35,530 nucleotides of DNA from Rubrivivax sp. (GTDB lineage Bacteria; Pseudomonadota; Gammaproteobacteria; Burkholderiales; Burkholderiaceae_C). The notes beneath the pieces are model-generated. The model was not told the DNA's origin and did no database searches. It was given only the letters and a program-made list of their open reading frames with translations. The stretch is from the NCBI GenBank assembly GCA_016789865.1, contig JAEUPC010000092.1:1-35530 (forward strand), given 5' to 3'. The translations under genes and the position numbers were made by a program. Of the stretch, positions 9,430 to 20,224 are shown in pieces; position 1 is the first letter of the stretch, and each line of letters begins with the position of its first letter.

Positions 9430-10765
9430 GGCGCGTCTCCGCTGCCGAGGCGCCGGGCTGCACCGCCCAGTCGTCCGGCGGCGCGCGGCGCGCCGCGGCT
9501 TGCGTGTGCATGGCCTCGATGCGCAGTTCCACGCAAGGATCGTAGGCCGCCACGAAGGTCCGCACCTGCGCCACGTCAAGCAGCGCGGCGTTGGCGGGGC
9601 CGGCCGGCGCCTCTCCACCTGCCAGCGCGTGCGCTGCCGCAGCTTCCACCAGCCACCGCGCGGCGGCGCCCTGCGGATGGAAGTTCCACTCGGTGGGGGC
9701 CAGCACGTGGTAGTCGGCGATGACGCCGCGCTCGCCCAGCCGCACCCAGTGCACGAGCAGGCCGCGCGCCATCTCGCACCAGCCAAGACCCTCGCGCTCG
9801 CCGGTAGCCAGCGCACCCTGCGCCAGCCAGCGCGCACCGAACGGGCCACTGAGGTGCGCGATGTCGGCCAGCCGCGCGGCGTGGCGCATCCACAGCGGTG
9901 CATAGGGGTGAGCGCGCGCCGACGCGGTCGGCCAGGCCAGTGGGTCGGCCAGGCGCGTCCAGCAGCCCGTCTCGGCCGGCGCACCGCCCATCGTGGGCGC
10001 CAGCGCGAAGCCGGGCTGGCTGCGCAGCAGGGCCGCCAGGTTCATCAGCGCCTGCGGGTCTGCGGCGGCGCGCAACGGCTGCGGCGCCTGCACCAGCGCG
10101 CCCAGCCGCTGGCGCACTGCCGCCAGCCAGCGCGCGGGCCACGGCACCAGGGAGGCCGTGGCCTGCCCGTAGGTGGACCACCGCTGGGCCACGGTGGCCG
10201 GGTCGATGCGCCACGCGGCGAGCCACTCGTCCAGATCGGTGCCGAAGACATGCTGCTCCACCCAGCGCCGGCCTTCGGCATGGGCAGCGTCATCGAGCGC
10301 GGCGTCGCTGCCGAGGTAGGGGCAGCGGGCCAGCATCATCGCCATCTCGCCACTGCCTGGCGCCGTGGTGCCCGGGCCCGCTGCCGGCCCGGCGGCGGAC
10401 GGGCCTGGGCCTGCCGGGCCGGCCTGGAGCAGCCGCGGCCCGTCCAGCCACAGGCGGCGCAGGTGCTCGCGAAGCGTGTCCACCTGCAATGCCTGGGCAT
10501 CGGCACCGGTGGCCGAAGCGGCCTCGCCACGCGCCGCGGCCACCGCATGCCGGGCGGCGAGCCGGTGTGCACCACCGCACAGCGCATAGAGCGCGGGCAG
10601 CAGGCGCGGCGCGTCGTCGGCCGCTCGCCCGTGCAGCAGCCGCCCAGCCCACTCCTGCCGCGTGCTCGCCCACTGCCAGCCGCCCCCCGGCTGCTGGCGC
10701 AACCACAAGGCGGCGTCCGGCGGGGACACAGGAGCCCCGGTCACGTCGGCGCGCGCTGGGTCCAT
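9422..10765 (-). CDS. hoxV: Hydrogenase large-subunit-like scaffold HoxV (HupK)
   Basis: HoxV/HupK is a degenerate paralogue of the hydrogenase large subunit. In Cupriavidus it is thought to act as an intermediate scaffold for the Fe(CN)2CO unit before transfer to HoxG. Here ALCGGAHRLAA (about residue 60) replaces the large-subunit RxCGVCH motif. ETGCWTRL marks the conserved Glu-Thr-Gly region, and YDPCVELRIEAMH near the end keeps DPC while the following C-x2-H ligands of the true large subunit are lost. The ATG start gives 447 residues; an in-frame GTG 27 bases upstream is possible and neither has a clear ribosome site. It follows hoxT closely. The C-terminal proteolytic extension seen in HoxG-type subunits is not present. 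Confidence 0.85.
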   Translation of the reverse strand: MDPARADVTGAPVSPPDAALWLRQQPGGGWQWASTRQEWAGRLLHGRAADDAPRLLPALYALCGGAHRLAARHAVAAARGEAASATGADAQALQVDTLREHLRRLWLDGPRLLQAGPAGPGPSAAGPAAGPGTTAPGSGEMAMMLARCPYLGSDAALDDAAHAEGRRWVEQHVFGTDLDEWLAAWRIDPATVAQRWSTYGQATASLVPWPARWLAAVRQRLGALVQAPQPLRAAADPQALMNLAALLRSQPGFALAPTMGGAPAETGCWTRLADPLAWPTASARAHPYAPLWMRHAARLADIAHLSGPFGARWLAQGALATGEREGLGWCEMARGLLVHWVRLGERGVIADYHVLAPTEWNFHPQGAAARWLVEAAAAHALAGGEAPAGPANAALLDVAQVRTFVAAYDPCVELRIEAMHTQAAARRAPPDDWAVQPGASAAETRHA

Positions 10766-10807
10766 GAAGGTGCGCCGGGCGTTGGGGGCCACACGATCAT
10801 GCCGTGC

Positions 10808-11482
10808 TCACGCAGACTGCCGGCCGAGCAGGAAGGCGCGGCGCGAGGCGGCAGGCGCGGCGCGGCCGCCGGGCCCAGCCGGCGCGTCTTCTCCCAGGCT
10901 TGCGGCCCTGCCCGGGGCGGCGGCAGGGTCGACGGGCTGGCGCAGCAGGCGCAGCACTTCGCGCGCCGTGGCCACCGCCGCCGCCTGGTCGACGAAATCG
11001 AACATCGGCGAGAAGAGCGAGCAGGTCTCGAAGGGCCCGAACCCCGCTTCGTGGGCTCCTAGAAAGTCGATGACCTCGCAGCCGATGCTCCGGGCACGCG
11101 ACACGCCTATCCCCAGCGTGGGCCGACCAGGCGCCTCGCGATCGTCGGTGCAGCGACGGTCGGCCTCAGCCTCAGGAAGCCACACGAGGTTCATGAACCA
11201 CGGCGTGATCAGGACGCCGGCCGCGCCGCCGGTGGGCTCGGCGGCGAAGTCCACCGCCGCCACTTCGAGCTTCGGGTGGGTGATGCCCAGGCCCGCCATG
11301 CGCGTGGTCTCGATCTCGCGATAGATGCGTTCCAGTTCGCGCACGCGGTGCTGGACAGCGGCGTCGTGGCAAGGCGCGGCCGCATGGCCCGCAGTGGCCG
11401 CCGGGGGTGTCTCGTCGTGGCCCCCGCCCAGCATCGCCCCGTGCACCATTTCGTGCTTCACGTCATGCGCCGTGGCCGGCAA
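10808..11482 (-). CDS. hoxT: Hydrogenase assembly chaperone HoxT (HupJ/HybE family)
   Basis: The central region matches the HybE/HupJ/HoxT chaperone family, with ELERIYREIETTRMAGLGI (about 48-66) and GVLITPWFMNLVWLP (about 88-102). A further acidic/aromatic segment, FGPFETCSLFSPMFDFVDQ, is also typical. HybE-type proteins hold the large subunit until maturation is complete, and in oxygen-tolerant systems they help protect it from O2. The start is uncertain. The open frame begins at a TTG (11482), with GTG at 11461 and ATG at 11449, and none has a clear ribosome site. The only good Shine-Dalgarno/ATG nearby (ATG at 11546) is in another frame and opens a 27-codon reading frame. The C-terminal 30 residues are low-complexity Ala/Pro/Gly. 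No fused rubredoxin domain is present. Confidence 0.82.
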   Translation of the reverse strand: MPATAHDVKHEMVHGAMLGGGHDETPPAATAGHAAAPCHDAAVQHRVRELERIYREIETTRMAGLGITHPKLEVAAVDFAAEPTGGAAGVLITPWFMNLVWLPEAEADRRCTDDREAPGRPTLGIGVSRARSIGCEVIDFLGAHEAGFGPFETCSLFSPMFDFVDQAAAVATAREVLRLLRQPVDPAAAPGRAASLGEDAPAGPGGRAAPAASRRAFLLGRQSA

Positions 11483-11546
11483 GGCGCCGCCCTTGGAGGC
11501 GTGCGCGGTTGTCGAATCGGTTGCCTTCGGAGGTGGCCGTGCGCAT
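11463..11546 (-). CDS. Short leader-like ORF overlapping the hoxT 5' end
   Basis: A GGAGGA ribosome site lies 5 bases before an ATG at 11546 that opens 27 codons (MRTATSEGNRFDNRARLQG...) and stops at 11463-11465, inside the hoxT open frame. It could be a leader peptide that couples translation to hoxT. It could instead be the true hoxT N-terminus separated from the rest by a frameshift, or the vestige of another gene. The rubredoxin gene hoxR/hupI usually sits at this spot, but no C-x2-C motif is seen in any frame here. Confidence 0.35.
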   Translation of the reverse strand: MRTATSEGNRFDNRARLQGRRLAGHGA

Positions 11547-11584
11547 CGCGGTCCTCCGTGGCGTGGCGTGGCGTCGCGTGGCGA

Positions 11585-12514
11585 TCAGGCCGCCTCGGCC
11601 CAGTCGAGCACCTCGACCAGCCGCCGGGCGGAGTCTTCGAGATCCTCGAGCGAGGCGCAGGCCACTTCGGGCACGCGGCAGACTTCCAGCGTGTCCAGGA
11701 TGTTGATGTCGGTGCTGTTGAAGTAGGTGACGCGCCAGGTGCGCGGCAGCCGCGTGGTGGTGATGCGGCAGTTGCCGTACCCGCGCGAAAGAATGACGAC
11801 GCGGCCTTCGCCGACCTTTTCGGTGAGGTATTTGCTGTCGGCCGGTGTCAGCGGCAGCAGCGTCAGGTTGATGACATGCGGTGCGTCGCCCGGCCTCCAC
11901 AGCCGCCGCTGCTCTTCGAGTTCAGCCAGCAGTGACAGCGCGTTCATCACGCCTTCGGGCAATGGCGGCTGTGCCGGCTCGTTGGGGGCGGGTGCACGGA
12001 TGCCGTCTTCCACCGCGGCGTCCAGCAGCGGCTGCGGCACCGCGCCCACCTCGATGCGCTCACGCAGCACCTGGCCCTCGGTGCCCAGGTGCAGCACTCG
12101 CCACACGCCTGCGAACACCGACTCCTGCACGTGCACCCGGTTCGCGCTGGCCGCCACCCCGGGCACGGGAAACATCGTGCGCACCTGCGCGGCGACTTCG
12201 CCTTCGCCCAGCACCTGGTTCAGCAGCAGGCGGTCGGCTTCGGTCAGCTCGCCGAGGTCGATGACCTTTGTCGGCGCTGCGGCCAGGCCCGAGGCGTGCA
12301 TCGCCTTCAACGCCGTGAGCGTTTCGCGCAGCGCCCGCACGCAGCCCTGCTGCGCCGCCAGCACCTCGGGCTCGGGCAGTGCCCGCGGGTGGAAGACAGC
12401 CATGCCCTCGGGCATCGGCAGATAGTCGAAGCCTTCCTCCTCGGGCTGCGGGCCGGGGCCGACCGCGGCCACCCGCAGAGTCGGGAAGGCCTTGTTCGGT
12501 TGGGGCGCGTGCAT
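11585..12514 (-). CDS. hoxQ: Hydrogenase expression/maturation protein HoxQ (HupH)
   Basis: This 309-residue protein matches the HupH/HoxQ/HyaF family, which acts with HoxO as a chaperone of the hydrogenase small subunit before Tat export. The family region near the end is plain: GEGRVVILSRGYGNCRITTT, TWRVTYFNSTDINILDTLEVC and VPEVACASLEDLEDSARRL. The repeated half VAASANRVHVQESVFAGVWRVLHL (about residues 140-165) is also typical. The chosen ATG gives MHAPQPNKAFP; upstream codons in the frame are composition-driven. The small subunit it serves (HoxK) is not encoded in this window. Confidence 0.87.
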   Translation of the reverse strand: MHAPQPNKAFPTLRVAAVGPGPQPEEEGFDYLPMPEGMAVFHPRALPEPEVLAAQQGCVRALRETLTALKAMHASGLAAAPTKVIDLGELTEADRLLLNQVLGEGEVAAQVRTMFPVPGVAASANRVHVQESVFAGVWRVLHLGTEGQVLRERIEVGAVPQPLLDAAVEDGIRAPAPNEPAQPPLPEGVMNALSLLAELEEQRRLWRPGDAPHVINLTLLPLTPADSKYLTEKVGEGRVVILSRGYGNCRITTTRLPRTWRVTYFNSTDINILDTLEVCRVPEVACASLEDLEDSARRLVEVLDWAEAA

Positions 12515-12588
12515 GGAGGGGGTGTCCCTGTGAGAGGGTGGAGGAAGGGCAAGGCTGCCGAGCGCGCAGGTGCTCGCGATGAACGCGC

Positions 12589-13089
12589 TCAATGACAACC
12601 GGTTGCGCCGGCGGCATGGATGGCGATCGTCGGCGCGGGCCGGCGGCCCGGCTCGCGTGCGAGCACTTCGCGCAGCGCCGCGACGTAGACCTGCCAATCC
12701 TGCATGCCGCTCAGCGCGCCGAGGTAGCCGCCGTCGCGCAGGAACACCAGCGTCGGCCAGCGCTGCACGGCATAGCGGCGCGCCACCGCGTCTTCGCAGT
12801 CGCGCGGCACGACGCCCACGCGCACCGGGCGGCCGGCCGCAGCGATGAGCTCGGGCAGCACCACGGCCACATCGAGCGCTTCGGGGAAGCGCACCGGGTC
12901 GCCGCCGAAGAACACCACCGCGTCGCCAGCGGCCGCTTCGAAGGCCTCCACCGTCTGCGGCCGCACCTCGGCGCCGTGGGTCACCGCGAGCAGGCGGCTG
13001 ACCAGCGGGTGGGTCGGCAGCCCCTGGGGCCGCAGCGCTGCTTCGGCGGACCGTGCGCCGTGGAGGGAAGGGGGCGTCGGTTCTTGCAT
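12589..13089 (-). CDS. hoxO: Hydrogenase small-subunit chaperone HoxO (HupG/HyaE)
   Basis: The 166-residue protein has the thioredoxin-like fold pattern of the HupG/HyaE/HoxO family but lacks a redox CxxC pair, as is usual for the family. Visible segments are DAVVFFGGDPVRFPEALDVA, VRVGVVPRDCEDAVARRYAV, WPTLVFLRDGGYLGALSGMQDW and YVAALREVL. HoxO binds the twin-arginine signal of the hydrogenase small subunit together with HoxQ to prevent premature export. The ATG is preceded by AAGGA at a 7-base spacing. It sits between hoxL and hoxQ, the canonical order. Confidence 0.87.
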   Translation of the reverse strand: MQEPTPPSLHGARSAEAALRPQGLPTHPLVSRLLAVTHGAEVRPQTVEAFEAAAGDAVVFFGGDPVRFPEALDVAVVLPELIAAAGRPVRVGVVPRDCEDAVARRYAVQRWPTLVFLRDGGYLGALSGMQDWQVYVAALREVLAREPGRRPAPTIAIHAAGATGCH

Positions 13090-13141
13090 GGCAGATCCTT
13101 GCGGTGTGCTCGGTGTGGCGCGGCGGGTCAGTCTTGTTCGA

Positions 13142-13546
13142 TCAGTCTTGCTCGGGCAGTGCAGGCGGCATGCTGCCGGCCGCACTGCCTGCAGCGGCGG
13201 CGCCGCCTGCACAGGCCGCCCCGGGGCCGCCGGAGGCCCAGCCACCGGCCAGTGCCGCCAGATCGGCCACGCTCATCGCCGAGGGCAGCGCGAAACCGGG
13301 GTTGGCGTCGGGATCGATGCTGCCGCCCCCGAGGCCCTGTTCGAGCAGATCGAGCGCGGCGTTGATCTCGGCGGCGCGTTGCATGTCGAGCCGCTCGCGC
13401 GCGGCGCCCTGGAACACGAGCACCCAGTCGCCCGGCGCGCATTCGCCCACCAGCCGCAAGTCGACCCGCTCGTCGCGCCCGCGGCCGGCGGCTTGCGCGT
13501 GCAGGCCGCCGTACTCGGTGAGCTGCATGGGGACGCCGATGCACAT
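13142..13546 (-). CDS. hoxL: HypC-like chaperone HoxL (HupF)
   Basis: HoxL/HupF is a HypC paralogue specific to membrane-bound, oxygen-exposed hydrogenases; it protects or carries the metal precursor for the large subunit. The 134-residue protein begins MCIGVPMQLTEYGG, with the conserved Cys2. It also shows VDLRLVGECAPGDWVLVFQGAARERLD, the HupF version of the OB-fold core. It carries a C-terminal Ala/Gly-rich extension of some 40 residues beyond HypC, as HupF proteins often do. It lies 23 bases after hoxM and about 50 bases before hoxO. Confidence 0.92.
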   Translation of the reverse strand: MCIGVPMQLTEYGGLHAQAAGRGRDERVDLRLVGECAPGDWVLVFQGAARERLDMQRAAEINAALDLLEQGLGGGSIDPDANPGFALPSAMSVADLAALAGGWASGGPGAACAGGAAAAGSAAGSMPPALPEQD

Positions 13547-13569
13547 GGCCGGTTCCTCCACGCGTCTCG

Positions 13570-14256
13570 CTAAGGCGCACCCGTGCCGGGCGGCATGAAG
13601 CGCTCGTCGCCGATGCGGCAGGCGGCGTCGGCGGCGGGCCGATCGGCCTCGTAGCGCTCCAGCGCGAGTTCGGGCGTGGTGACGGCTTCGCCTTCGGCCA
13701 GCGGCGCGGTGCGCCGCCGGGGCTCGCCGCCCCACTCGGCCAGCCGCCGCACCGCCAGCGCCACGGCGTCTTCGAGCGCTGCCTTGACGCTGGCGCGCAG
13801 GCTGCCGCCGTAGTCTGCAAGTTCCTCGGGCTGGCAACCGATGAGCAGCACGCGCTCGGGGTACGAGCCGGTCAGCTGCGCCAGTGCAAGCACCTCCTGG
13901 AAGCCGGTCTGGTGCAGGCTCATCTTCTTGGCGCCGAGGAAGCGCGGCACCTCCCCGTCTTCGACGAGCTCGAGCGTGCCGGGCGCAAGCCCGTAGTCGA
14001 CCGCGTCGAGGATGATGAGCCGCCTGGCGCCGTGCACCTGCGGAATGAGGTACAGCCCCTGCGTGCCGCCGTCGACCAGCTGCACGTGCTCGGCGAAGGT
14101 GTAGCGCGCCTGCAGCGCCTCGACGCAGCGCACGCCGAAACCCTCGTCGGCCCACAGCACGTTGCCGATGCCGAGCACGACGATGGTGCCGTTCGGCTCG
14201 CCCGCGCGCGCGCCACCTGGGGTGTTGCACGCGCTTTCGGTCGCGAGAGGGCTCAT
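13570..14256 (-). CDS. hoxM: Hydrogenase maturation protease HoxM (HupD)
   Basis: HoxM cleaves the C-terminal extension of the hydrogenase large subunit after nickel insertion. The 228-residue protein contains VLGIGNVLWADEGFGVRCVEAL with the conserved metal-sensing acidic residue, a second acidic residue in LDAVDYGLAPG, and the histidine in SLHQTGFQEVL. These three are the nickel-recognition ligands of HybD/HupD peptidases. Its ATG overlaps the stop of the HigA-like gene by four bases (ATGA), implying coupled translation. A C-terminal tail of about 40 residues extends beyond the peptidase core. Its substrate, the large subunit HoxG, is not encoded in the window. Confidence 0.92.
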   Translation of the reverse strand: MSPLATESACNTPGGARAGEPNGTIVVLGIGNVLWADEGFGVRCVEALQARYTFAEHVQLVDGGTQGLYLIPQVHGARRLIILDAVDYGLAPGTLELVEDGEVPRFLGAKKMSLHQTGFQEVLALAQLTGSYPERVLLIGCQPEELADYGGSLRASVKAALEDAVALAVRRLAEWGGEPRRRTAPLAEGEAVTTPELALERYEADRPAADAACRIGDERFMPPGTGAP

Positions 14257-14654
14257 GGGGTTCTGGCGGCAGAGGCCCTGCCAGCGACAGCAGCGGGCAG
14301 CAGGCCCACCGCCTGCACGCTCGGTCGCACGGCCCGCCAAGCCTGGTAGCTGTCCCAGCCCGATTGCATCGCCAGCCACTTGTCCACCGGCCAGCCGAAC
14401 AGCAGCGTGCAACGGATGGCCGTGTCGGGCGTCATGCCCCGGTGGCCTTGCACGAGCTCGTTCAGGCGGCGGCGCGAGATGCCCAGCCGCCGCGCAGCCT
14501 CCACCTGGCTGAGCGCCAGCGGTGCGAGGTAGTGGCGCTCGAGAAAGCGGCCGGGGTGCGGGGGGCGGCGCATGGGCACGCCGGCCGGCGGGGCTGCCGC
14601 GGCAGCCCCACGGGCGCCCCGATGCGTGCCTGCCAGATCGCCGAGCCGGATCAT
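14253..14654 (-). CDS. HigA-family HTH protein, solo, coupled to hoxM
   Basis: This 133-residue protein carries a HigA/XRE-type helix-turn-helix. PHPGRFLERHYLAPLALSQ is followed by the recognition region EAARRLGISRRRLNELVQGH and then RGMTPDTAIRCTLLFGW and WLAMQSGWDSYQAW, all following the HigA antitoxin pattern. The ATG at 14654 has GGAG eight bases upstream; a second ATG at 14573 would begin exactly at the conserved domain. No HigB toxin gene adjoins it: the 223 bases upstream hold only a hydrogenase cytochrome b remnant. Its stop overlaps the hoxM start, so it is the first gene of the present maturation operon. It may be a repurposed transcription regulator of that operon, or a leftover antitoxin. 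DNA binding is likely; its target is unknown. Confidence 0.75.
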   Translation of the reverse strand: MIRLGDLAGTHRGARGAAAAAPPAGVPMRRPPHPGRFLERHYLAPLALSQVEAARRLGISRRRLNELVQGHRGMTPDTAIRCTLLFGWPVDKWLAMQSGWDSYQAWRAVRPSVQAVGLLPAAVAGRASAARTP

Positions 14655-14679
14655 CCTGCTAACTCCGCAACGACAATGA

Positions 14680-17514
<2,835 letters not shown>

Positions 17515-17772
17515 CCTGGGTGTGCAGGACATGCGTGAATCGCCAAACCAGGGGTCGGGCTGGTGGCTGCCCCGCAGCTCGGCGAAGTCTGCTGCGCGCG
17601 ACCGTCGCTGCGCGCAGAGGGTCGGCCCCTGCGCTGCGCCGCGCGGGACGCGAGGCCCGGTGTCGCCCTCGGGCGCGGCGCGGCAGGCCACCCGGGTCTG
17701 TGCGCGCCACCCAAACCGGCAGTCCCTCTGCCCGATCCATCGACAGTTCATCTCAGTCTCGGAGGTACGACC
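17515..17772. other. Long cbbL-cbbS spacer
   Basis: These 258 bases contain no recognisable gene. They are very GC-rich with several short self-complementary stretches (CTGCGCGCAG-type and GCGCGGC/GCCGCGC-type). The only clear signal is the cbbS ribosome site GGAGGT at 17761-17766. In most form I operons this spacer is about 50-120 bases, so it is longer than usual. RNA structure here could tune the large/small subunit ratio, or it may be a degenerate repeat element. Confidence 0.4.
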
Positions 17773-18207
17773 ATGTTGACCAACCCCACCGGCCGCCTCA
17801 CGCAGGGCCAGTTCAGCTTCCTGCCCGATCTCACCGACGCGGAGATCCGCGCCCAGGTCGACTACGGCCTGAAGAAGGGTTACGCCTGGAGCGTCGAATA
17901 CACCGACGACCCGCACCCGCGCAACACGTACTGGGAGATGTACGGCATGCCGATGTTCGACCTGCAAGACGCCGCCGGCGTGCTGGCCGAGATGAACGAG
18001 TGCCGCAAGACGTTTGCGAACCACTACATCCGGCTGATGGCCTTCGACAGCACGCGCGGCGTCGAGAGCATCGCGATGAGCTTCATCGTCAATCGGCCGG
18101 CGCAGGAACCGGGGTTCGGGCTCGTGCGGCAGGAGACGGCGGGGCGGACGATGCGCTACACGGTGCATTCGTACGCGACCGATCGGCCTGAGGCGCAGCG
18201 CTACTGA
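17773..18207 (+). CDS. cbbS: RuBisCO small subunit, form I
   Basis: The 144-residue protein is the small subunit capping the CbbL octamer. It starts at an ATG six bases after GGAGGT and reads [20 protein letters not shown], followed by [32 protein letters not shown] and [17 protein letters not shown], all characteristic. The length with the C-terminal extension ([15 protein letters not shown] onward) is that of red-type small subunits, whose tail hairpin fills the central channel and replaces the loop of green-type enzymes. This agrees with the IC-type large subunit. A long inverted repeat follows in the spacer before rpe. Confidence 0.97.
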   Translation: MLTNPTGRLTQGQFSFLPDLTDAEIRAQVDYGLKKGYAWSVEYTDDPHPRNTYWEMYGMPMFDLQDAAGVLAEMNECRKTFANHYIRLMAFDSTRGVESIAMSFIVNRPAQEPGFGLVRQETAGRTMRYTVHSYATDRPEAQRY

Positions 18208-18276
18208 TCCGATCGGGTCTGCAGCAATGACTCCGCGTCGCGATGGCGCGTGCCGCGGTGGCGCGGGCCGAGGCCA

Positions 18277-18369
18277 CCGGGTGCCCGGCTGCGCTCATGT
18301 CCTCTTTCGGCCGCCCAGCTGCACAGGGCGCCCGGATGCCCCCTTGACTTCGCTGCGCCGGGCACCCGG
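18277..18369 (+). promoter_or_regulatory. 12-base inverted repeat between cbbS and rpe, possible attenuator
   Basis: CCGGGTGCCCGG at 18277-18288 and CCGGGCACCCGG at 18358-18369 form a perfect 12-base inverted repeat 69 bases apart, within the 210-base spacer after cbbS. It could fold into a long stem in the operon mRNA. Partial transcription termination after cbbLS is established for Cupriavidus and lowers expression of the downstream cbb genes; a similar role is inferred here. No T-run follows. Confidence 0.4.
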
Positions 18370-18417
18370 CGTCCTCGGCCGGCCGCCGAGGGTGGCCTTC
18401 GACGGAAAGCAAACCCC

Positions 18418-19119
18418 ATGAACCTCATCGCCCCCAGCATCCTCAGTGCCGACTTCGCCCGCCTCGGCGACGAAGTGAAGGCCGTCATCGCCGCCGGCGC
18501 CGACTGGATCCACTTCGACGTGATGGACAACCACTACGTGCCCAACCTCACCATCGGGCACGGCGTGGCGCAGGCGCTCGCGCCGCACCTGAAGCGCGCC
18601 GACGGCAGCGCCGCGCTGCTGGACGTGCACCTGATGGTCGAGCCCGTGGATGCGCTGGCCGAGCGCTTCGCCGAGGCGGGCGCCGACCTCATCAGCTTCC
18701 ACCCCGACGCCACGCGGCATGTCGACCGCACGCTGCAGGTCATCCGTGGTACTGGCTGCAAGGCAGGCCTGGCGTTCAACCCGGCCGAGCCGCTGGACGT
18801 GCTGGAGTGGGTGATCGACAAGGTCGACCTGGTGCTCGTGATGAGCGTCAACCCCGGCTTCGGCGGCCAGAGCTTCATCGACGGCGCGCTGCGCAAGGTG
18901 GAGCGGGCGCGCGCGATCATCGAGCGCAGCGGCCGCGACATCCGGCTGGAGGTGGATGGCGGCATCAAGGTCGACAACATCCGCCGCGTGGCCGACGCCG
19001 GCGCGGACACGTTTGTCGCCGGCAGCGCGATCTTCGGGCAGCCCGACTACGCCGCGGTGATCCGCGCGATGCGCGAGCGGCTGGGCTCGGCGCAAGCGCT
19101 GGAAGCGCTCGCTGCCTGA
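18418..19119 (+). CDS. rpe: Ribulose-phosphate 3-epimerase
   Basis: This enzyme (CbbE in operon nomenclature) converts xylulose 5-phosphate and ribulose 5-phosphate in the regenerative phase of the Calvin cycle. The 233-residue TIM-barrel protein shows [34 protein letters not shown] (metal-binding His and Asp), [33 protein letters not shown] and [10 protein letters not shown]. All are conserved metal- and phosphate-binding segments. The ATG start lacks a strong ribosome site (GGAAAG 8-12 bases upstream). Its position between cbbS and cbbX makes it a Calvin-cycle copy; a housekeeping copy may exist elsewhere. Confidence 0.95.
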   Translation: MNLIAPSILSADFARLGDEVKAVIAAGADWIHFDVMDNHYVPNLTIGHGVAQALAPHLKRADGSAALLDVHLMVEPVDALAERFAEAGADLISFHPDATRHVDRTLQVIRGTGCKAGLAFNPAEPLDVLEWVIDKVDLVLVMSVNPGFGGQSFIDGALRKVERARAIIERSGRDIRLEVDGGIKVDNIRRVADAGADTFVAGSAIFGQPDYAAVIRAMRERLGSAQALEALAA

Positions 19120-19164
19120 GCCGCCGCTGCGTCGCTCGCCCGCCGCAAGGATCACGAGACCACC

Positions 19165-20139
19165 GTGAACGCACCGCTGTACGCCATTCCGGGTGCGACA
19201 AAGGCTGTTGCCACCTCGCCCGCGGCAGATGCGCCCCCGGCCGCGCCCCCCACCGGGCCCGCCGCCGCACCGGCGCCCGCATGCACCGTGGCCGAGGTGC
19301 TGCGCGACAGCCAGGTCGAGCCGGTGCTGGCCGAGCTCGACCGCGAGCTCATCGGCCTGGCCCCGGTGAAGCAGCGCATCCGCGACATCGCCGCGCTGCT
19401 GGTCATCGACAAGCTGCGCCTGAACCTCGGCCTGCAAGCGCAGGCTCCGAGCCTGCACATGAGCTTCACCGGCAACCCCGGCACCGGCAAGACGACGGTG
19501 GCGCTGCGCATGGCCGAGATCCTGCAGCGCCTGGGCTACGTGCGCAAAGGCCACCTCGTGGCGGTGACGCGCGACGACCTCGTCGGCCAGTACATCGGCC
19601 ACACCGCGCCCAAGACCAAGGAGGTGCTGAAGAAGGCGATGGGCGGCGTGCTCTTCATCGACGAGGCGTACTACCTGTACCGCCCGGAGAACGAGCGCGA
19701 CTACGGCCAGGAGGCCATCGAGATCCTGCTGCAGGTGATGGAGAACCAGCGCGACGACCTGGTGGTCATCCTCGCCGGCTACAAGGACCGCATGGACACC
19801 TTCTTCAAGAGCAACCCGGGCCTGAGCAGCCGCATCGCGCACCACCTCGACTTCCCCGACTATGCGCAAGGCGAGTTGATGGCGATTGCCCAGCGCATGT
19901 TGGCGGGCATGGCCTACCGCTTCACGCCCGATGCCCGCCAGGCCTTCGACGAGTACCTGGTGCGCCGCAGGGCGCAGCCCCACTTCGCCAATGCGCGCAG
20001 CGTGCGCAACGCGCTCGACCGCGCGCGCTTGCGGCAGGCCAGCCGCCTGTTCGCCGACCGCGAGCGCGTGCTCGACGAGGCGGCCTTGACCACGCTGGAC
20101 GAGAGCGACATCCGCGCCAGCCGCATCTTCCAGGGTTGA
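19165..20139 (+). CDS. cbbX: Red-type RuBisCO activase CbbX
   Basis: CbbX is an AAA+ ATPase that remodels inhibited red-type RuBisCO by pulling on the CbbL C-terminus; it is activated by RuBP. The 324-residue protein has Walker A in [16 protein letters not shown], pore-loop region [15 protein letters not shown], Walker B in [15 protein letters not shown], and the second conserved region [20 protein letters not shown] with [13 protein letters not shown]. The first 45 residues are Pro/Ala-rich and unconserved. The start is a GTG. Its presence agrees with the form IC RuBisCO at the operon head. Confidence 0.96.
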   Translation: MNAPLYAIPGATKAVATSPAADAPPAAPPTGPAAAPAPACTVAEVLRDSQVEPVLAELDRELIGLAPVKQRIRDIAALLVIDKLRLNLGLQAQAPSLHMSFTGNPGTGKTTVALRMAEILQRLGYVRKGHLVAVTRDDLVGQYIGHTAPKTKEVLKKAMGGVLFIDEAYYLYRPENERDYGQEAIEILLQVMENQRDDLVVILAGYKDRMDTFFKSNPGLSSRIAHHLDFPDYAQGELMAIAQRMLAGMAYRFTPDARQAFDEYLVRRRAQPHFANARSVRNALDRARLRQASRLFADRERVLDEAALTTLDESDIRASRIFQG

Positions 20140-20224
20140 TTCACTCGCTCGCCGCACGCCCCGTTTGCCGACCCTCCGCCACCCCCCCACCTCCCCAACT
20201 CCCCACCTCCCACGAAAGCCCGAC

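Noticed and set aside
9422-10765. A genuine hydrogenase large subunit
   Set aside because: The N-terminal CxxC motif is degenerate and the C-terminal DPC lacks the second Cys and His ligands and the cleavable tail, so it is the HoxV/HupK scaffold.
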